Below, one piece after another: positions 7,874-16,211 of a stretch of 35,195 nucleotides of DNA. The number at the start of each line of letters is the position of its first letter. Position 1 is the stretch's first letter. The position numbers and the translations under genes were made by a program. Origin of the DNA: DATMQA01 sp035566895 (GTDB taxonomy: Bacteria; Verrucomicrobiota; Verrucomicrobiia; Limisphaerales; UBA8199). The stretch is from the NCBI GenBank assembly GCA_035566895.1, contig DATMQA010000165.1, positions 1 through 35,195 on the forward strand, in the 5' to 3' direction. The notes beneath the pieces are model-generated. The model did no database searches, was not told the origin of the DNA, and saw nothing but the letters and a program-made list of their open reading frames with translations.

Positions 7874-8989
7874 ATGATTGCTACACAAATTCGGCAGAAA
7901 GACGCAGTATTTTATTTTGTGGCTTATCCGTCTGAAGAGTTGCTGACCAAAGTTCGTTTCATCAGCCGGTTCTATGACGAGGGGGAGCAGATCCAGCCCG
8001 AAGCGATTGGGGAGGAGGACGACGTGGCGCAATTCATCGCGCGGATCGAACGGAGCGAAAAGGCCTTCCAACGCGGGTTGTCGCGCCCAAAGGTGAAGTC
8101 CATCCGTAATTTCTACGAGACAGCTACCTCGCAGCCGCCGATCCCGGGCACCGTTCTGCTGTTCACGCCGCAAAGGCTGCGGTTTCAATCGCTCGACGGC
8201 AATGAGACTATCGGCCATCTGCAGGAACCGGAGGAGAAGTTCCTCGTCATCGACGGTCAGCATCGGCTGGCGGCGCTGAATTTCTATGAGCGCACACACC
8301 CCGATGAGGCTAAATCCATTTATGTGCCTTGCGTCATTTTCGATGGGCGGAGCGATGACTTTGCCACCGAGATGTTCGTCATCATCAACTCGACACCTAC
8401 CCGCATCAACAAAAGTCACCTGGTCGATCTCTATGAGCGGGTGTCCTGGGCCGAGCCGGACCGGCGGTTCGCCGCGCAGATCGTTCAGATGCTCTACAGC
8501 GAGTCCGACAGCCCGTTGCGATATCGCATTAATCGCTTGGGCGGACGCAGCAAACAGGAGAAATGGATTCTCCAGGCCGAGCTGTTCAACGAAATCCATC
8601 GCTGGGTCAAACAGGCCTGGACAAAAATTCAAAAGGAAGGGACCGACCGACGCGGGGCGGAACGCTATTATGGGGCGGTCCGCGACTTCCTTAAAGGCGC
8701 CTCGCAGGTTTGGGGCGATGCCTGGGGAAACGATAATTACATGGCGACGAAACCGGTCACACTCAAAGCGATGATTCGCGTCTGCGCTGATCTGGCGGGA
8801 CAGGATGCCGAGCCCGCCGACGGGCGGACCGAGCGCTGGCGGGAACGGCTGTCGCCATGGGCAGAACGGGTGCGTGATTTCCGCAACGAGGGTTTCTACG
8901 AGCGATTCGCGGCGAAGGGCCAGATCGAGCGTGTCGCTCGAATCCATCGCGAATTGGCGCGAGCCGCAGGCGTGCAAAAGGCGGGTTGA
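7874..8989 (+). CDS. DGQHR domain protein (DndB-like), orphan
   Basis: A 371-residue soluble protein. The diagnostic DGQHR motif is at residues 127-131 (FLVIDGQHRLAAL), in the ParB-like fold used by DndB and related proteins. A second conserved-looking region follows (FVIINSTPTRINKSHLVDLYE, near 175-195), typical of the family. DndB proteins regulate or belong to DNA phosphorothioation (dnd) loci; other DGQHR proteins occur alone or in mobile elements. None of dndA, dndC, dndD or dndE is nearby, so its role here is unknown and the dnd link should not be assumed. The ATG is preceded by AAAGGGAA at good spacing. An intergenic inverted repeat follows the stop codon directly. Confidence 0.85.
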   Translation: MIATQIRQKDAVFYFVAYPSEELLTKVRFISRFYDEGEQIQPEAIGEEDDVAQFIARIERSEKAFQRGLSRPKVKSIRNFYETATSQPPIPGTVLLFTPQRLRFQSLDGNETIGHLQEPEEKFLVIDGQHRLAALNFYERTHPDEAKSIYVPCVIFDGRSDDFATEMFVIINSTPTRINKSHLVDLYERVSWAEPDRRFAAQIVQMLYSESDSPLRYRINRLGGRSKQEKWILQAELFNEIHRWVKQAWTKIQKEGTDRRGAERYYGAVRDFLKGASQVWGDAWGNDNYMATKPVTLKAMIRVCADLAGQDAEPADGRTERWRERLSPWAERVRDFRNEGFYERFAAKGQIERVARIHRELARAAGVQKAG

Positions 8990-8992
8990 AGA

Positions 8993-9129
8993 AGCCACAA
9001 AAGAACACAAAGAGCGCAAAGAAGGGAATGGCCAAACCATTGGGGCAGAATCGTTAAAACATGATTCTGCCAAAATGATTTTGCTCTTTTTAGGGATTCT
9101 CTTTGCCTTCTTTGTGTTCTTTGCTGGCT
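8993..9129. repeat. 29-bp-arm inverted repeat, copy 1, with an inner hairpin
   Basis: Left arm 8993-9021 (AGCCACAAAAGAACACAAAG...) and right arm 9101-9129 match as inverted repeats with about five mismatches in 29. Between them lies a second perfect hairpin, GGCAGAATC (9044-9052) with GATTCTGCC (9063-9071). The same arm family occurs at 14098-14172 and 18521-18589 with closer spacing. This copy looks like an element into which a second repeat was inserted. It may act as a transcription stop after the DGQHR gene. Confidence 0.75.
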
Positions 9130-9251
9130 GCCGGCTTTTCCTGAAACAAACCCGCCTCCTGCCGGGTATTAAAACCAGAATGATAATGCACGCGACAGCG
9201 TTCTCAGTCCGATATGCAAGAGTTTTGCGTCCAATACCCCTCGGGGCGTAG

Positions 9252-9279
9252 GATTAGCCCCGCGCGGTCGTGGCTAATC
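9252..9279. promoter_or_regulatory. Perfect 8-bp inverted repeat at the sigma factor start
   Basis: GATTAGCC (9252-9259) and GGCTAATC (9272-9279) are perfect complements with a 12-base G/C-rich spacer, ending one base before the ATG at 9281. No Shine-Dalgarno sequence is visible in the usual position; the repeat occupies it. It could be an operator or a translation-controlling hairpin for autoregulation. Confidence 0.55.
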
Positions 9280-9280
9280 A

Positions 9281-9844
9281 ATGTCAGACGCACAACAGTT
9301 CGAGGCCTTCATGCAGAAGTACCAGAACATGGTATTTAGCACCGCCATGCGTTTGCTCGCCAATTCCGCCGAAGCCGAAGACGTTGCCCAGGAGGTCTTC
9401 CTGCGGGCCTACCAGCGCTTCAGCGAATTGCGTGAAAGCCCCACGGCGGGCGGTTGGCTGAAAACGGTCGCCACTAACCTCAGCCTGAATCACCTCTCGC
9501 GCTATCGCGCGCGTTGGACATTTTTCTCTGATTTCTTCAAGGCTGGCGGTGAAGATGAAACTCAGGAGGTGGAATTTCCTGCTCCGGAAGATATGATCGA
9601 GGAGTTGGACCGGGCCGACCGGCATCGAATCGTCGAACAGGCGCTGCAAAAGCTGCCGCCGGCGCAGCGTGTCCCGCTGGTGCTCTATCACCTGGAGGGT
9701 CTGCGTTATGAGGAGATCGCCTTAAAACTCAAGGTGTCTCTCGGCAAGGTGAAGACAGACATTTTTCGGGCCCGCGAGGCTCTTCGCAAACGGCTGAGCC
9801 ACCAGCTTGAGGTTCCCGCTCCCGAGCAAGAGGGCAGGGGATGA
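9281..9844 (+). CDS. RNA polymerase sigma factor, ECF (sigma-70 family)
   Basis: 187 residues. Sigma region 2 lies at about 8-75 (FEAFMQKYQNMVFSTAMRLL, AEDVAQEVFLRAYQRF, GGWLKTVATNLSLNHLSR) and region 4 at about 115-172 (ALQKLPPAQRVPLVLYHLEG, LRYEEIALKLKVSLGKVKTD, FRAREALRKRL). This is the usual ECF architecture and length, with an acidic linker between the regions. It directs RNA polymerase to a specific promoter set, probably including its own operon with the two downstream membrane protein genes. Its start region carries a perfect inverted repeat rather than a normal ribosome binding site. The decamer GGGCAGGGGA overlaps its last codons and stop. Confidence 0.95.
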   Translation: MSDAQQFEAFMQKYQNMVFSTAMRLLANSAEAEDVAQEVFLRAYQRFSELRESPTAGGWLKTVATNLSLNHLSRYRARWTFFSDFFKAGGEDETQEVEFPAPEDMIEELDRADRHRIVEQALQKLPPAQRVPLVLYHLEGLRYEEIALKLKVSLGKVKTDIFRAREALRKRLSHQLEVPAPEQEGRG

Positions 9845-9875
9845 CACCAAGGGCCGGACGGAAACATAATACGCA

Positions 9876-10340
9876 ATGAACACGGATTACGAAAAGCGGC
9901 TGGAAGAACGGATTCATCGAGAGCTGAACGAACTGCCCGAGCTGCCGGCTCCTCCCACGCTCGCCTCGCGAGTGATGGCGGCGATTGCGCGGCAGGCGCA
10001 AGCACCCTGGTATCGGCAGTCCTGGCAGATGTGGCCGCTGCCAGTACGGGCAGCCTCTTTCGTCCTCTGGCTGGCGCTCGTGGCTGCGCTTTGTTTTGGT
10101 CTTTGGAAGCTCCCGCAAGTCGAGGGAGTCGCCGCGACGCTGCACCAGGTGGCCGGCTGGTTTTCGTGGCTGAGCGTGGTCTGGAACGTGGTGAGCGCGG
10201 TTTTATCTGCGGCGGTGCTGGTGGTCAAGCAGCTCGGCACGGGGTTTTTCATTGCCTGCGTGCTGGTGATCGGGCTGGGGTGGGCTTTTTGCATCGGCCT
10301 TGGAACAGTCTATTTCCGCCTCGCGCTTGCGCGACGCTAA
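9876..10340 (+). CDS. Small membrane protein, probable anti-sigma factor
   Basis: 154 residues: a charged N-terminal segment of about 45 residues (MNTDYEKRLEERIHRELNELPELPAPP), then about three hydrophobic helices (LPVRAASFVLWLALVAALCFG; WLSVVWNVVSAVLSAAVLVV; GFFIACVLVIGLGWAFCIGL). It lies 31 bases after the ECF sigma gene and 13 bases before the next gene. Position and layout (short cytosolic head plus membrane domain) suggest the cognate anti-sigma factor, but there is no zinc-binding HxxxCxxC motif, so this is inference from context. It could instead be an unrelated membrane protein of the same operon. Confidence 0.7.
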   Translation: MNTDYEKRLEERIHRELNELPELPAPPTLASRVMAAIARQAQAPWYRQSWQMWPLPVRAASFVLWLALVAALCFGLWKLPQVEGVAATLHQVAGWFSWLSVVWNVVSAVLSAAVLVVKQLGTGFFIACVLVIGLGWAFCIGLGTVYFRLALARR

Positions 10341-10353
10341 CGCAATCAGTTTT

Positions 10354-11991
10354 ATGACAACCACGAAACGAACCTGGTTAATCTCATTGGCACTCGCCGG
10401 CGGTCTGTTCTCCGGCGTGGCACCTGCCGGCCTCGAAACAAAGGCGACGGCCCAGCCTGCGGATACGCAGCCGGGCGCCGCAGTTGCTGAAGAGCCGGGC
10501 ACTATCACTAACGCGCCCGCCGACAGCGAGACGGCAACAGAAAAGGGCAGGGGAGGGGTCAACCGCGAGACCATGGTGGTGATTGGCAAAAACGCGGAGT
10601 TGAAAGCGGGAGATTCAGCCGACGTCGTTGTGGCGATCGGAGGTTCAGCCAAAATCCACGGCAAGGTGCGGGATGCAGTCACCGCGATCGGCGGAGATGT
10701 TGAGGTGGACGGGGACGTGGGCCAGGAAGTCGTGGCGGTCATGGGCAGTGTCAGGGTGGAAAAGGGGGCCAGGATACGAGGCGATGTTGTCGCCGTGGGC
10801 GGAAAAGTTGAGGTCGCTGAGGGGGCGACTATCGAAGGGAAAGTCCACGAAGTCGATTTGAGCGCGGTCGGACTGCCAACGCCAAAATGGCTCCAGAAAT
10901 GGTTCGTTCATTGTGTGCTGCTGCTGCGTCCGCTGGCGCCCCAGGTGGGTTGGGTGTGGGTGATCGCCGGCGCGTTCTTCTTTTTCTATATGCTGATTGC
11001 CGTATTGTTTCCGCGACCTGTCCAGGTATGTGTGCAAGAGCTGACAGAGCGTCCCGCGACCAGCTTTTTCCTGGGGTTGCTGACGCTAGTGCTGCTGACC
11101 GTGGTCCTGTTCATACTGGCTGTAACGCTTATCGGACTGGTCGTGGTGCCGTTTATTTTGGCGGCAGTGTTTTTTGGCGCCATGTTGGGGAAAGTCGCAT
11201 TCCTGGAATCCCTCGGGTTCCGGCTGGCACGCCATTTCGGAGGCGAGGCATCACTCAAGCCGCTGGGCGCCTTTGTTGTGGGTGCGATTATTATCACCTT
11301 GCTTTACCTGGTGCCGATTTTGGGACTGCTGACGTTTTGCGTGGTCAGCGTGTGGGGTTTGGGCGGCGCCGTTACGGCAGCCTTTGGGGGATTGCGGCGG
11401 GAAATGCCTGAAAAGCCAGCCGCTTCGGATGGGCTCGCGAGCCAACCGATGGCGGCAGCCCCCCCGGTTGGGCAATCCGAGCCCGCGGCGTCTGGCGCGC
11501 CGGCCACCGGCGGACCGGAGGTCTCCACAGGAACCAGAGAGGCACAACCCGCCAATGAAGCGCGGAGTGCTACCGCCACGTTGCCAACCCCCGCGCCGGT
11601 TCTTCCCGAGGTACTGGCTTACCCGAAGGCTGGATTTTGGGAGCGCATGGGAGCCGGTTTTCTGGATTTCGTGTTGGTCCTCATCCTCGGCATCTTCCTC
11701 CACCCGATCGCGCCTTTGATAGCCCTGGCGTATTTCGCGGGTCTCTGGGCCTGGAAAGGGTCCACCATCGGCGGGATTGTGCTCGGTCTCAAAGTAGTGC
11801 GTTTGGACGGGCAGCCGGTTACTTTCCCTGTGGCCCTGGTGCGCGCCCTGGCCGGGGCCTTCTCCATCTTCGTGCTGTTCCTCGGGTTGCTTTGGATTGC
11901 CTGGGACCCCGAGAAACAAGGGTGGCACGATAAAATCGCCGGCACCGTCGTTTTGAAGTTGCCCCGGGGCACGCCGCTACTTTGCCTCTGA
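10354..11991 (+). CDS. Polymer-forming repeat plus RDD membrane protein
   Basis: 545 residues from ATG 10354 (MTTTKRTWLISLALAGG...). A frame open back to 10300 overlaps the preceding gene and is less likely. After a signal-like segment and a low-complexity stretch, residues about 78-170 form short beta-helix repeats of the polymer-forming (bactofilin-like) type (VVVAIGGSAKIHGKVRDAVT, AIGGDVEVDGDVG, VVAVGGKVEVAEGATIEGKV). Several membrane helices follow (about 185-350), then a Pro/Ala-rich linker, then an RDD domain (about 421-545; FWERMGAGFLDFVLVLILG, GGIVLGLKVVRLDG, DPEKQGWHDKIAGTVV). Likely an envelope-stress or envelope-organising protein under control of the ECF sigma factor; that is inferred from the operon. 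One GGGCAGGGGA copy lies within it at 10545. Confidence 0.82.
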   Translation: MTTTKRTWLISLALAGGLFSGVAPAGLETKATAQPADTQPGAAVAEEPGTITNAPADSETATEKGRGGVNRETMVVIGKNAELKAGDSADVVVAIGGSAKIHGKVRDAVTAIGGDVEVDGDVGQEVVAVMGSVRVEKGARIRGDVVAVGGKVEVAEGATIEGKVHEVDLSAVGLPTPKWLQKWFVHCVLLLRPLAPQVGWVWVIAGAFFFFYMLIAVLFPRPVQVCVQELTERPATSFFLGLLTLVLLTVVLFILAVTLIGLVVVPFILAAVFFGAMLGKVAFLESLGFRLARHFGGEASLKPLGAFVVGAIIITLLYLVPILGLLTFCVVSVWGLGGAVTAAFGGLRREMPEKPAASDGLASQPMAAAPPVGQSEPAASGAPATGGPEVSTGTREAQPANEARSATATLPTPAPVLPEVLAYPKAGFWERMGAGFLDFVLVLILGIFLHPIAPLIALAYFAGLWAWKGSTIGGIVLGLKVVRLDGQPVTFPVALVRALAGAFSIFVLFLGLLWIAWDPEKQGWHDKIAGTVVLKLPRGTPLLCL

Positions 11992-12000
11992 TTCGTTGCA

Positions 12001-12074
12001 CGTTGAAGGTTGAAAGTTGCAGGTTGTCGGCCGGGCCGCGCACTCCACCGCGGCTCAACCTTCAACCTTCGACT
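12001..12074. terminator. Imperfect inverted repeat after the RDD gene
   Basis: CGTTGAAGGTTGAAAGT (12001-12017) faces a complementary CAACCTTCAACCTTCGAC stretch (about 12056-12073) across a G/C-rich centre. It is an interspersed-repeat-like palindrome and could stop transcription before lepA, although there is no clear T-run. Confidence 0.45.
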
Positions 12075-12296
12075 TTTAACCTGTGCCCTTTATCGTTTCG
12101 TGAATTCCCTTTTCTTCCCGCTGAAAAGCCGTATCTTCTTCGGACTAAACGTCACGGGTAACAGGTGACAACCACCCCTACGCCACGCGGAGATTTTGTC
12201 TGCGTCGCGGGCAGGTGTGTCATTTGTCATGCCAGCGCTCCGAAATCGGAACTCAGGCATATGTCACCCGCGACTCGTCACGGCACAGTCAGGCAG

Positions 12297-14087
12297 ATGG
12301 ATACAGCGCACATTAGAAATTTCAGCATTATCGCCCATATCGACCATGGGAAGACGACGCTTTCCGACCGTTTGTTGCATCGGACGGGCACAATCTCGAC
12401 GCGCGAGATGGAAGACCAATTGCTCGATTCGATGGACCTCGAGAAAGAGCGTGGCATTACCATCAAAGCGCACCCGGTAACGATGCGATACCAGGCCAAA
12501 AGCGGTGAAACCTATGAGCTGAATCTCATCGATACCCCCGGCCACGTCGATTTTTCCTACGAGGTCTCCCGCAGCCTTAGCGCGTGCGAAGGGGCACTGC
12601 TCATCATCGACGCGGCCCAGGGCGTCGAGGCACAGACCGTCGCCAACGTCCACCTGGCGATGAAGCAAAACCTCACGATCATTCCCGTCATCAACAAAAT
12701 CGATCTGCCTCATGCCGATGTCCCCCAAACCAAACAGCAATTGGAGGACATCCTGGCCATCCCCGGCGACTCCGCGATTCTGGCCAGCGCCAAAGAGGGC
12801 ATCGGCATCGACGAGATCCTCGAGGCGATTGTCGCCCGCATACCGGCGCCCAAACCTACCGGCGCGCCCTCCTTGCAGGCGCTGGGTTTCGACTCCTATT
12901 TCGATACTTATAAAGGCGTCGTCACCCATGTGCGGGTGTTCAACGGCGAATTGAAACCAGGCTTGAGCGTCAAGCTTCTGCACTCCGGCAAAAACGTCGA
13001 GGTGAAAGAAGTCGGCAGCTTCAACCCAAAACCCTACGTCCGCGAGAAACTGGAAGTCGGCGAGACCGGCTACATGACCGCAAACATCAAAAGCCCACAG
13101 GAAGTGAAGATGGGCGACACCATCACCGACGCCCGGCATCCGTCGCCGGCGTTGCCGGGGTTCAAAGAAATTCATCCGATGGTGTTCAGCGGGATTTACC
13201 CGATCAACACCTCGGATTACGAGCACCTCAAGGCTAACCTGGGCAAGCTGCAGTTGAATGACTCCGCCTTTGTTTATCAGCCGGAGACCTCGGTGGCGCT
13301 GGGGTTCGGGTTCCGCTGCGGGTTCCTCGGCTTGCTGCACTTGGAAATCGTCCAGGAACGACTCCGCCGCGAATATGGCATGGACATCATCGCCACTTAC
13401 CCGAGCGTCATCTACCGGGTCAAGCTCACCGACGGCACCCTAAAAGAGATCGACAATCCGGCTTACTTGCCGGAGGTGACTTACATCGACAAAATCGAAG
13501 AGCCGATGGTAAAGTCCTTCGTCATCTGCCCGAATGAATACATCGGCGACATGATGGCGTTGATTTCCGAGAAGCGCGGCGCGGTGGACCATACCGAAAC
13601 GCTGGATTCGCGGCGGGTCATGCTCACCAGCATGTTACCGCTCAATGAAATCCTCATTGATTTCCACGATCGCATCAAAAGCATCACCCGTGGGTACGGC
13701 TCGATGGATTACGAACATGCCGATTACCGGGAATCGGACATGGTCAAGTTGGACATGCTGGTAAATGCCGAACCGGTTGATGCCTTTTCATGTATCGTCC
13801 ATCGTGACAAAGCGGAGGGCAGGGGACGCGCCCTGGCGGCCAAGCTCAAGGAAGTCATTCCTCGCCAGCAGTATGCCGTGGCGATTCAGGCGGCCATCGG
13901 GGGAAAGATCGTCGCTCGGGAAACGGTGGGCGCGCTGCGCAAAGATGTCACCGCCAAATGTTACGGCGGCGATATTACCCGCAAACGCAAGCTGCTCGAG
14001 AAACAAAAAGAGGGTAAAAAACGCATGAAATCCTTCGGCTCCGTGAACATCCCGCAGGAAGCGTTCATCGAAGTGCTCAAGGCATGA
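12297..14087 (+). CDS. lepA: Elongation factor 4 (LepA), ribosome-associated GTPase
   Basis: 596 residues, the normal length for LepA/EF4, which back-translocates or remodels stalled ribosomes using GTP. Visible motifs: G1 AHIDHGKTTL (13-22), the switch region ERGITIKAHPV, DTPGHVDFSYEVSRSL, the G4 NKIDLPHADV, and the LepA-specific C-terminal part (YGSMDYEHADYRESDMVKLD, GGDITRKRKLLEKQKEGKKR). The start MDTAHIRNF is the family start. The frame stays open upstream to a GTG at 12165, but that extension is made of repeat-like sequence and is not conserved. One GGGCAGGGGA copy (13817) encodes part of the E-G-R-G-R stretch after HRDKA without changing domain length. It is followed at once by an inverted repeat and then lepB. 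Confidence 0.97.
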   Translation: MDTAHIRNFSIIAHIDHGKTTLSDRLLHRTGTISTREMEDQLLDSMDLEKERGITIKAHPVTMRYQAKSGETYELNLIDTPGHVDFSYEVSRSLSACEGALLIIDAAQGVEAQTVANVHLAMKQNLTIIPVINKIDLPHADVPQTKQQLEDILAIPGDSAILASAKEGIGIDEILEAIVARIPAPKPTGAPSLQALGFDSYFDTYKGVVTHVRVFNGELKPGLSVKLLHSGKNVEVKEVGSFNPKPYVREKLEVGETGYMTANIKSPQEVKMGDTITDARHPSPALPGFKEIHPMVFSGIYPINTSDYEHLKANLGKLQLNDSAFVYQPETSVALGFGFRCGFLGLLHLEIVQERLRREYGMDIIATYPSVIYRVKLTDGTLKEIDNPAYLPEVTYIDKIEEPMVKSFVICPNEYIGDMMALISEKRGAVDHTETLDSRRVMLTSMLPLNEILIDFHDRIKSITRGYGSMDYEHADYRESDMVKLDMLVNAEPVDAFSCIVHRDKAEGRGRALAAKLKEVIPRQQYAVAIQAAIGGKIVARETVGALRKDVTAKCYGGDITRKRKLLEKQKEGKKRMKSFGSVNIPQEAFIEVLKA

Positions 14088-14097
14088 TGGGAAGAAT

Positions 14098-14172
14098 GGC
14101 CACAAAAGAACACAACGGACACAAAGAGCATTTTTGTTCTGTTCTTTGTGTTCCTTGTGTTCTTTTGTGGCC
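14098..14172. repeat. 29-bp-arm inverted repeat, copy 2
   Basis: Left arm 14098-14126 (GGCCACAAAAGAACACAACG...) and right arm 14144-14172 match inversely with two mismatches in 29, around a T-rich loop of 17 bases. It lies 11 bases after the lepA stop and just before lepB. Same family as 8993-9129 and 18521-18589. It could form a transcript hairpin. Confidence 0.8.
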
Positions 14173-14202
14173 AATTTTTCGGGGCGCATATTTTGTATAA
14201 CT

Positions 14203-15531
14203 ATGGCAAAAAGTAAAAATAGGGACTCCAAACCGCAGCGCCCCCAACCGCCACCCCCGACACAGGCGCCGCAACCTTCGTCACCCGTCTCTCGTCACCC
14301 ATCACCTTCCGAGGCTGACGGCCGTTCGTCGCTTTCCCTGTTCTTTCAGTGGCTGGGTTCGTCCAGCGTTCGCCACGCCACCGCGATGCGCAAACACGTT
14401 CAGAAACTCCTCAATCATCAGCGCGATATTCTCCCCCCTCAGGCGCTCCAGGCCATCCAGGCTGCGGTGCGCGACCTTCAGAATGCCATCGCCTCCGACG
14501 CCGACAAGGAGGCCCTGGAAAAACAGATGGAGAACGTCGAAAATGCCGCCAACAAATGGCTCAAGCCTTATCCAAACGCCGCGTGGCGTGAAAACGTCGA
14601 AGTCCTGCTCGTCGCCCTCACCGTAGCCATGGGCATCCGCACCTTCTTCTTGCAGCCTTTTAAAATCCCGACCGGCTCCATGCAGCCCTCGCTCTTCGGT
14701 GTCGCGTCAGAGAACCTCTCCAACCGGCCCGATTTCAAAATGCCCGCTGGCTGGGAGCGAGTCCGCCAGTGGTTCGAAGGGGTTTCATATTTGCATAAAG
14801 TCGCCGAGAACGATGGGCCTCTGGATCGGATTGAGCCTCCTTTTCGAATCCTTATTTTCAACATTTGGCAGACCTTCGAGCAGGGAGGCAAAACCTACGT
14901 TTTGTGGTTTCCCCCGGATTACGGCGAGCAGACGCTCGAGCAACGAGCGCAGATTCGCCTCGGGCAGTTCTTTCACAAAGGCGAGGACATTCTCGATCTG
15001 AGAGTCGTGGCCGGCGACCATCTCTTCGTGGACCGGCTCTCTTACAATTTTTGTCCGCCTGACCGCGGTGAAATCATCGTCTTTGCCACTGCCGGCATCC
15101 CGGGCCTCCGACAGGACCAATTCTATATTAAGCGGATGGTGGCTATGAGCGAGGAGAAGGTTCAAATCGGTGATGACCGGCACCTGCGTATTAACGGAAA
15201 ACGGTTAGATGCCTCAACGCCCCACTTCGAGAAAGTCTATAGCTTTAATCCCAAAGAACCGCCGCGCGAGAGCCAGTATTCCGGCCACGTGAACGAAAAG
15301 GTGGTCCGGGAGTACTATCCTGGGTTCATGGGCAGCCTGGCTCCTTTATTTCCCGACGCCTCAGCGGTCTTTACCGTGCGGCCCGAACATTACATCGTCA
15401 TGGGCGATAACACGATGAACAGCCTGGATTCGCGCTCCTGGGGCGATTTTCCCGCCCACAATGTCATCGGGAAATCCTTCTTCGTCTATTGGCCGATTAC
15501 GGACCGGTTCGGATGCGGTTACCATCGGTAA
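14203..15531 (+). CDS. lepB: Signal peptidase I with long cytosolic N-terminus
   Basis: 442 residues from the ATG at 14203 (MAKSKNRDSKP); the frame open to 14134 would be encoded by the inverted repeat and is rejected. It cleaves signal peptides of exported proteins, of which the window encodes several. The N-terminal 130 residues are cytosolic: a Pro/Ser/Gln-rich stretch followed by a probable helical region. One membrane helix (about 131-150) follows. The catalytic Ser is S159 (IPTGSMQPS). The general base Lys is about K310 (FYIKRMVAMSEEKV). Other family boxes are DHLFVDRLSYNF, RGEIIVF and MGDNTMNSLDSRSWG. Roughly 110 residues are inserted between the Ser and Lys boxes, making it longer than the E. 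coli enzyme; such long forms are common in Verrucomicrobiota and Planctomycetota. The Pro-rich part includes a repeat-like GTCACC-rich stretch (14279-14310). Confidence 0.95.
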   Translation: MAKSKNRDSKPQRPQPPPPTQAPQPSSPVSRHPSPSEADGRSSLSLFFQWLGSSSVRHATAMRKHVQKLLNHQRDILPPQALQAIQAAVRDLQNAIASDADKEALEKQMENVENAANKWLKPYPNAAWRENVEVLLVALTVAMGIRTFFLQPFKIPTGSMQPSLFGVASENLSNRPDFKMPAGWERVRQWFEGVSYLHKVAENDGPLDRIEPPFRILIFNIWQTFEQGGKTYVLWFPPDYGEQTLEQRAQIRLGQFFHKGEDILDLRVVAGDHLFVDRLSYNFCPPDRGEIIVFATAGIPGLRQDQFYIKRMVAMSEEKVQIGDDRHLRINGKRLDASTPHFEKVYSFNPKEPPRESQYSGHVNEKVVREYYPGFMGSLAPLFPDASAVFTVRPEHYIVMGDNTMNSLDSRSWGDFPAHNVIGKSFFVYWPITDRFGCGYHR

Positions 15532-15557
15532 ACCGCCGCCAACGCGAGCAAGTCCGC

Positions 15558-15896
15558 CTATTCGCCGCAGGAAAACGGGATTCCTTGAGACTCCAGCTTC
15601 GGCCAGCCTTCTCCGGTGCCCGCCTCGGCTTCATGGCTTGGCGCTGGGCGGACGGTTAAGAACCGTTGGATCTGCGGGTTCACCGGTGCCCCTGAAAGCT
15701 CCGCCTGGACTGTCGCTCCTTGGAGGTAGAAAACCGGATAGAAATATTGGGTGCTCCGGTCCGCAGGATGCTGGTCGATGTAATCGAGGTACGCCGGCCC
15801 AACACAACGGGCTCGGGGATCGTTCGCATAATGACTTCGGTGTGTCGAACACCCAGCCACGGCTAAGGCTAAACAAAGGATTCCTAGCGTCTTCAT
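15558..15896 (-). CDS. Small lipoprotein, unknown function
   Basis: 112 residues, starting MKTLGILCLALAVAGCSTHR. The short basic start, hydrophobic core and A-V-A-G-C lipobox (Cys16) mark a lipoprotein, probably anchored in the outer or inner membrane. The mature part has Y-x-D-Y-I-D-Q-H-P-A-D and two Cys residues outside the lipobox; no known domain is recognised. It is convergent with lepB, 26 bases apart. Upstream it faces the Clp-N promoter region. Confidence 0.8.
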   Translation of the reverse strand: MKTLGILCLALAVAGCSTHRSHYANDPRARCVGPAYLDYIDQHPADRSTQYFYPVFYLQGATVQAELSGAPVNPQIQRFLTVRPAPSHEAEAGTGEGWPKLESQGIPFSCGE

Positions 15897-16028
15897 TCGA
15901 CAGGTTTACAGAACGACGGGCGCCAAGTCAAACGGCGGTACTATCTTTCGCACAATGTTGGTTATATTCAGTTGAGTACCGTCCCGCGCCACCCCAGGGA
16001 TGAAAGCATTTTGTTCGCTGCCCCGAGC

Positions 16029-16082
16029 GTCAAACCCCGCTGATTCCAGTTCTTTTGACACTGTCAAACCCCGGCTTATACT
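16029..16082 (+). promoter_or_regulatory. Sigma-70 promoter with operator-like palindrome
   Basis: A strong promoter: TTGACA (16055-16060), 16-base spacer, TATACT (16077-16082). A perfect palindrome TTTGACA-C-TGTCAAA (16054-16068) sits exactly on the -35 box. An 11-bp direct repeat GTCAAACCCCG occurs at 16029-16039 and 16063-16073, 34 bases apart, about three helical turns. This predicts repression, or factor-controlled use, of transcription into the Clp-N gene. Confidence 0.75.
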
Positions 16083-16211
16083 CAGGTTCTGGATGTCTCG
16101 AACAAACTTGTGCCGACAAATCATTTGCTTGCCGTGAATTGGTTCAAGTCATTTTGGAAGGCGCTCAATGAGCCCTCTTCAAGGTCGAAAATGCCCGATT
16201 CTGAGGATCCC

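Noticed and set aside
12165..12296. GTG-started N-terminal extension of LepA
   Set aside because: LepA proteins begin at the M-D-T-A-H-I-R-N-F position; the extension has repeat-like DNA (GTCACGGGTAACAGGTGAC) and is not family sequence.
12264..13340. Long minus-strand frame inside lepA
   Set aside because: Antisense shadow of a highly conserved gene; composition is that of reversed codons.
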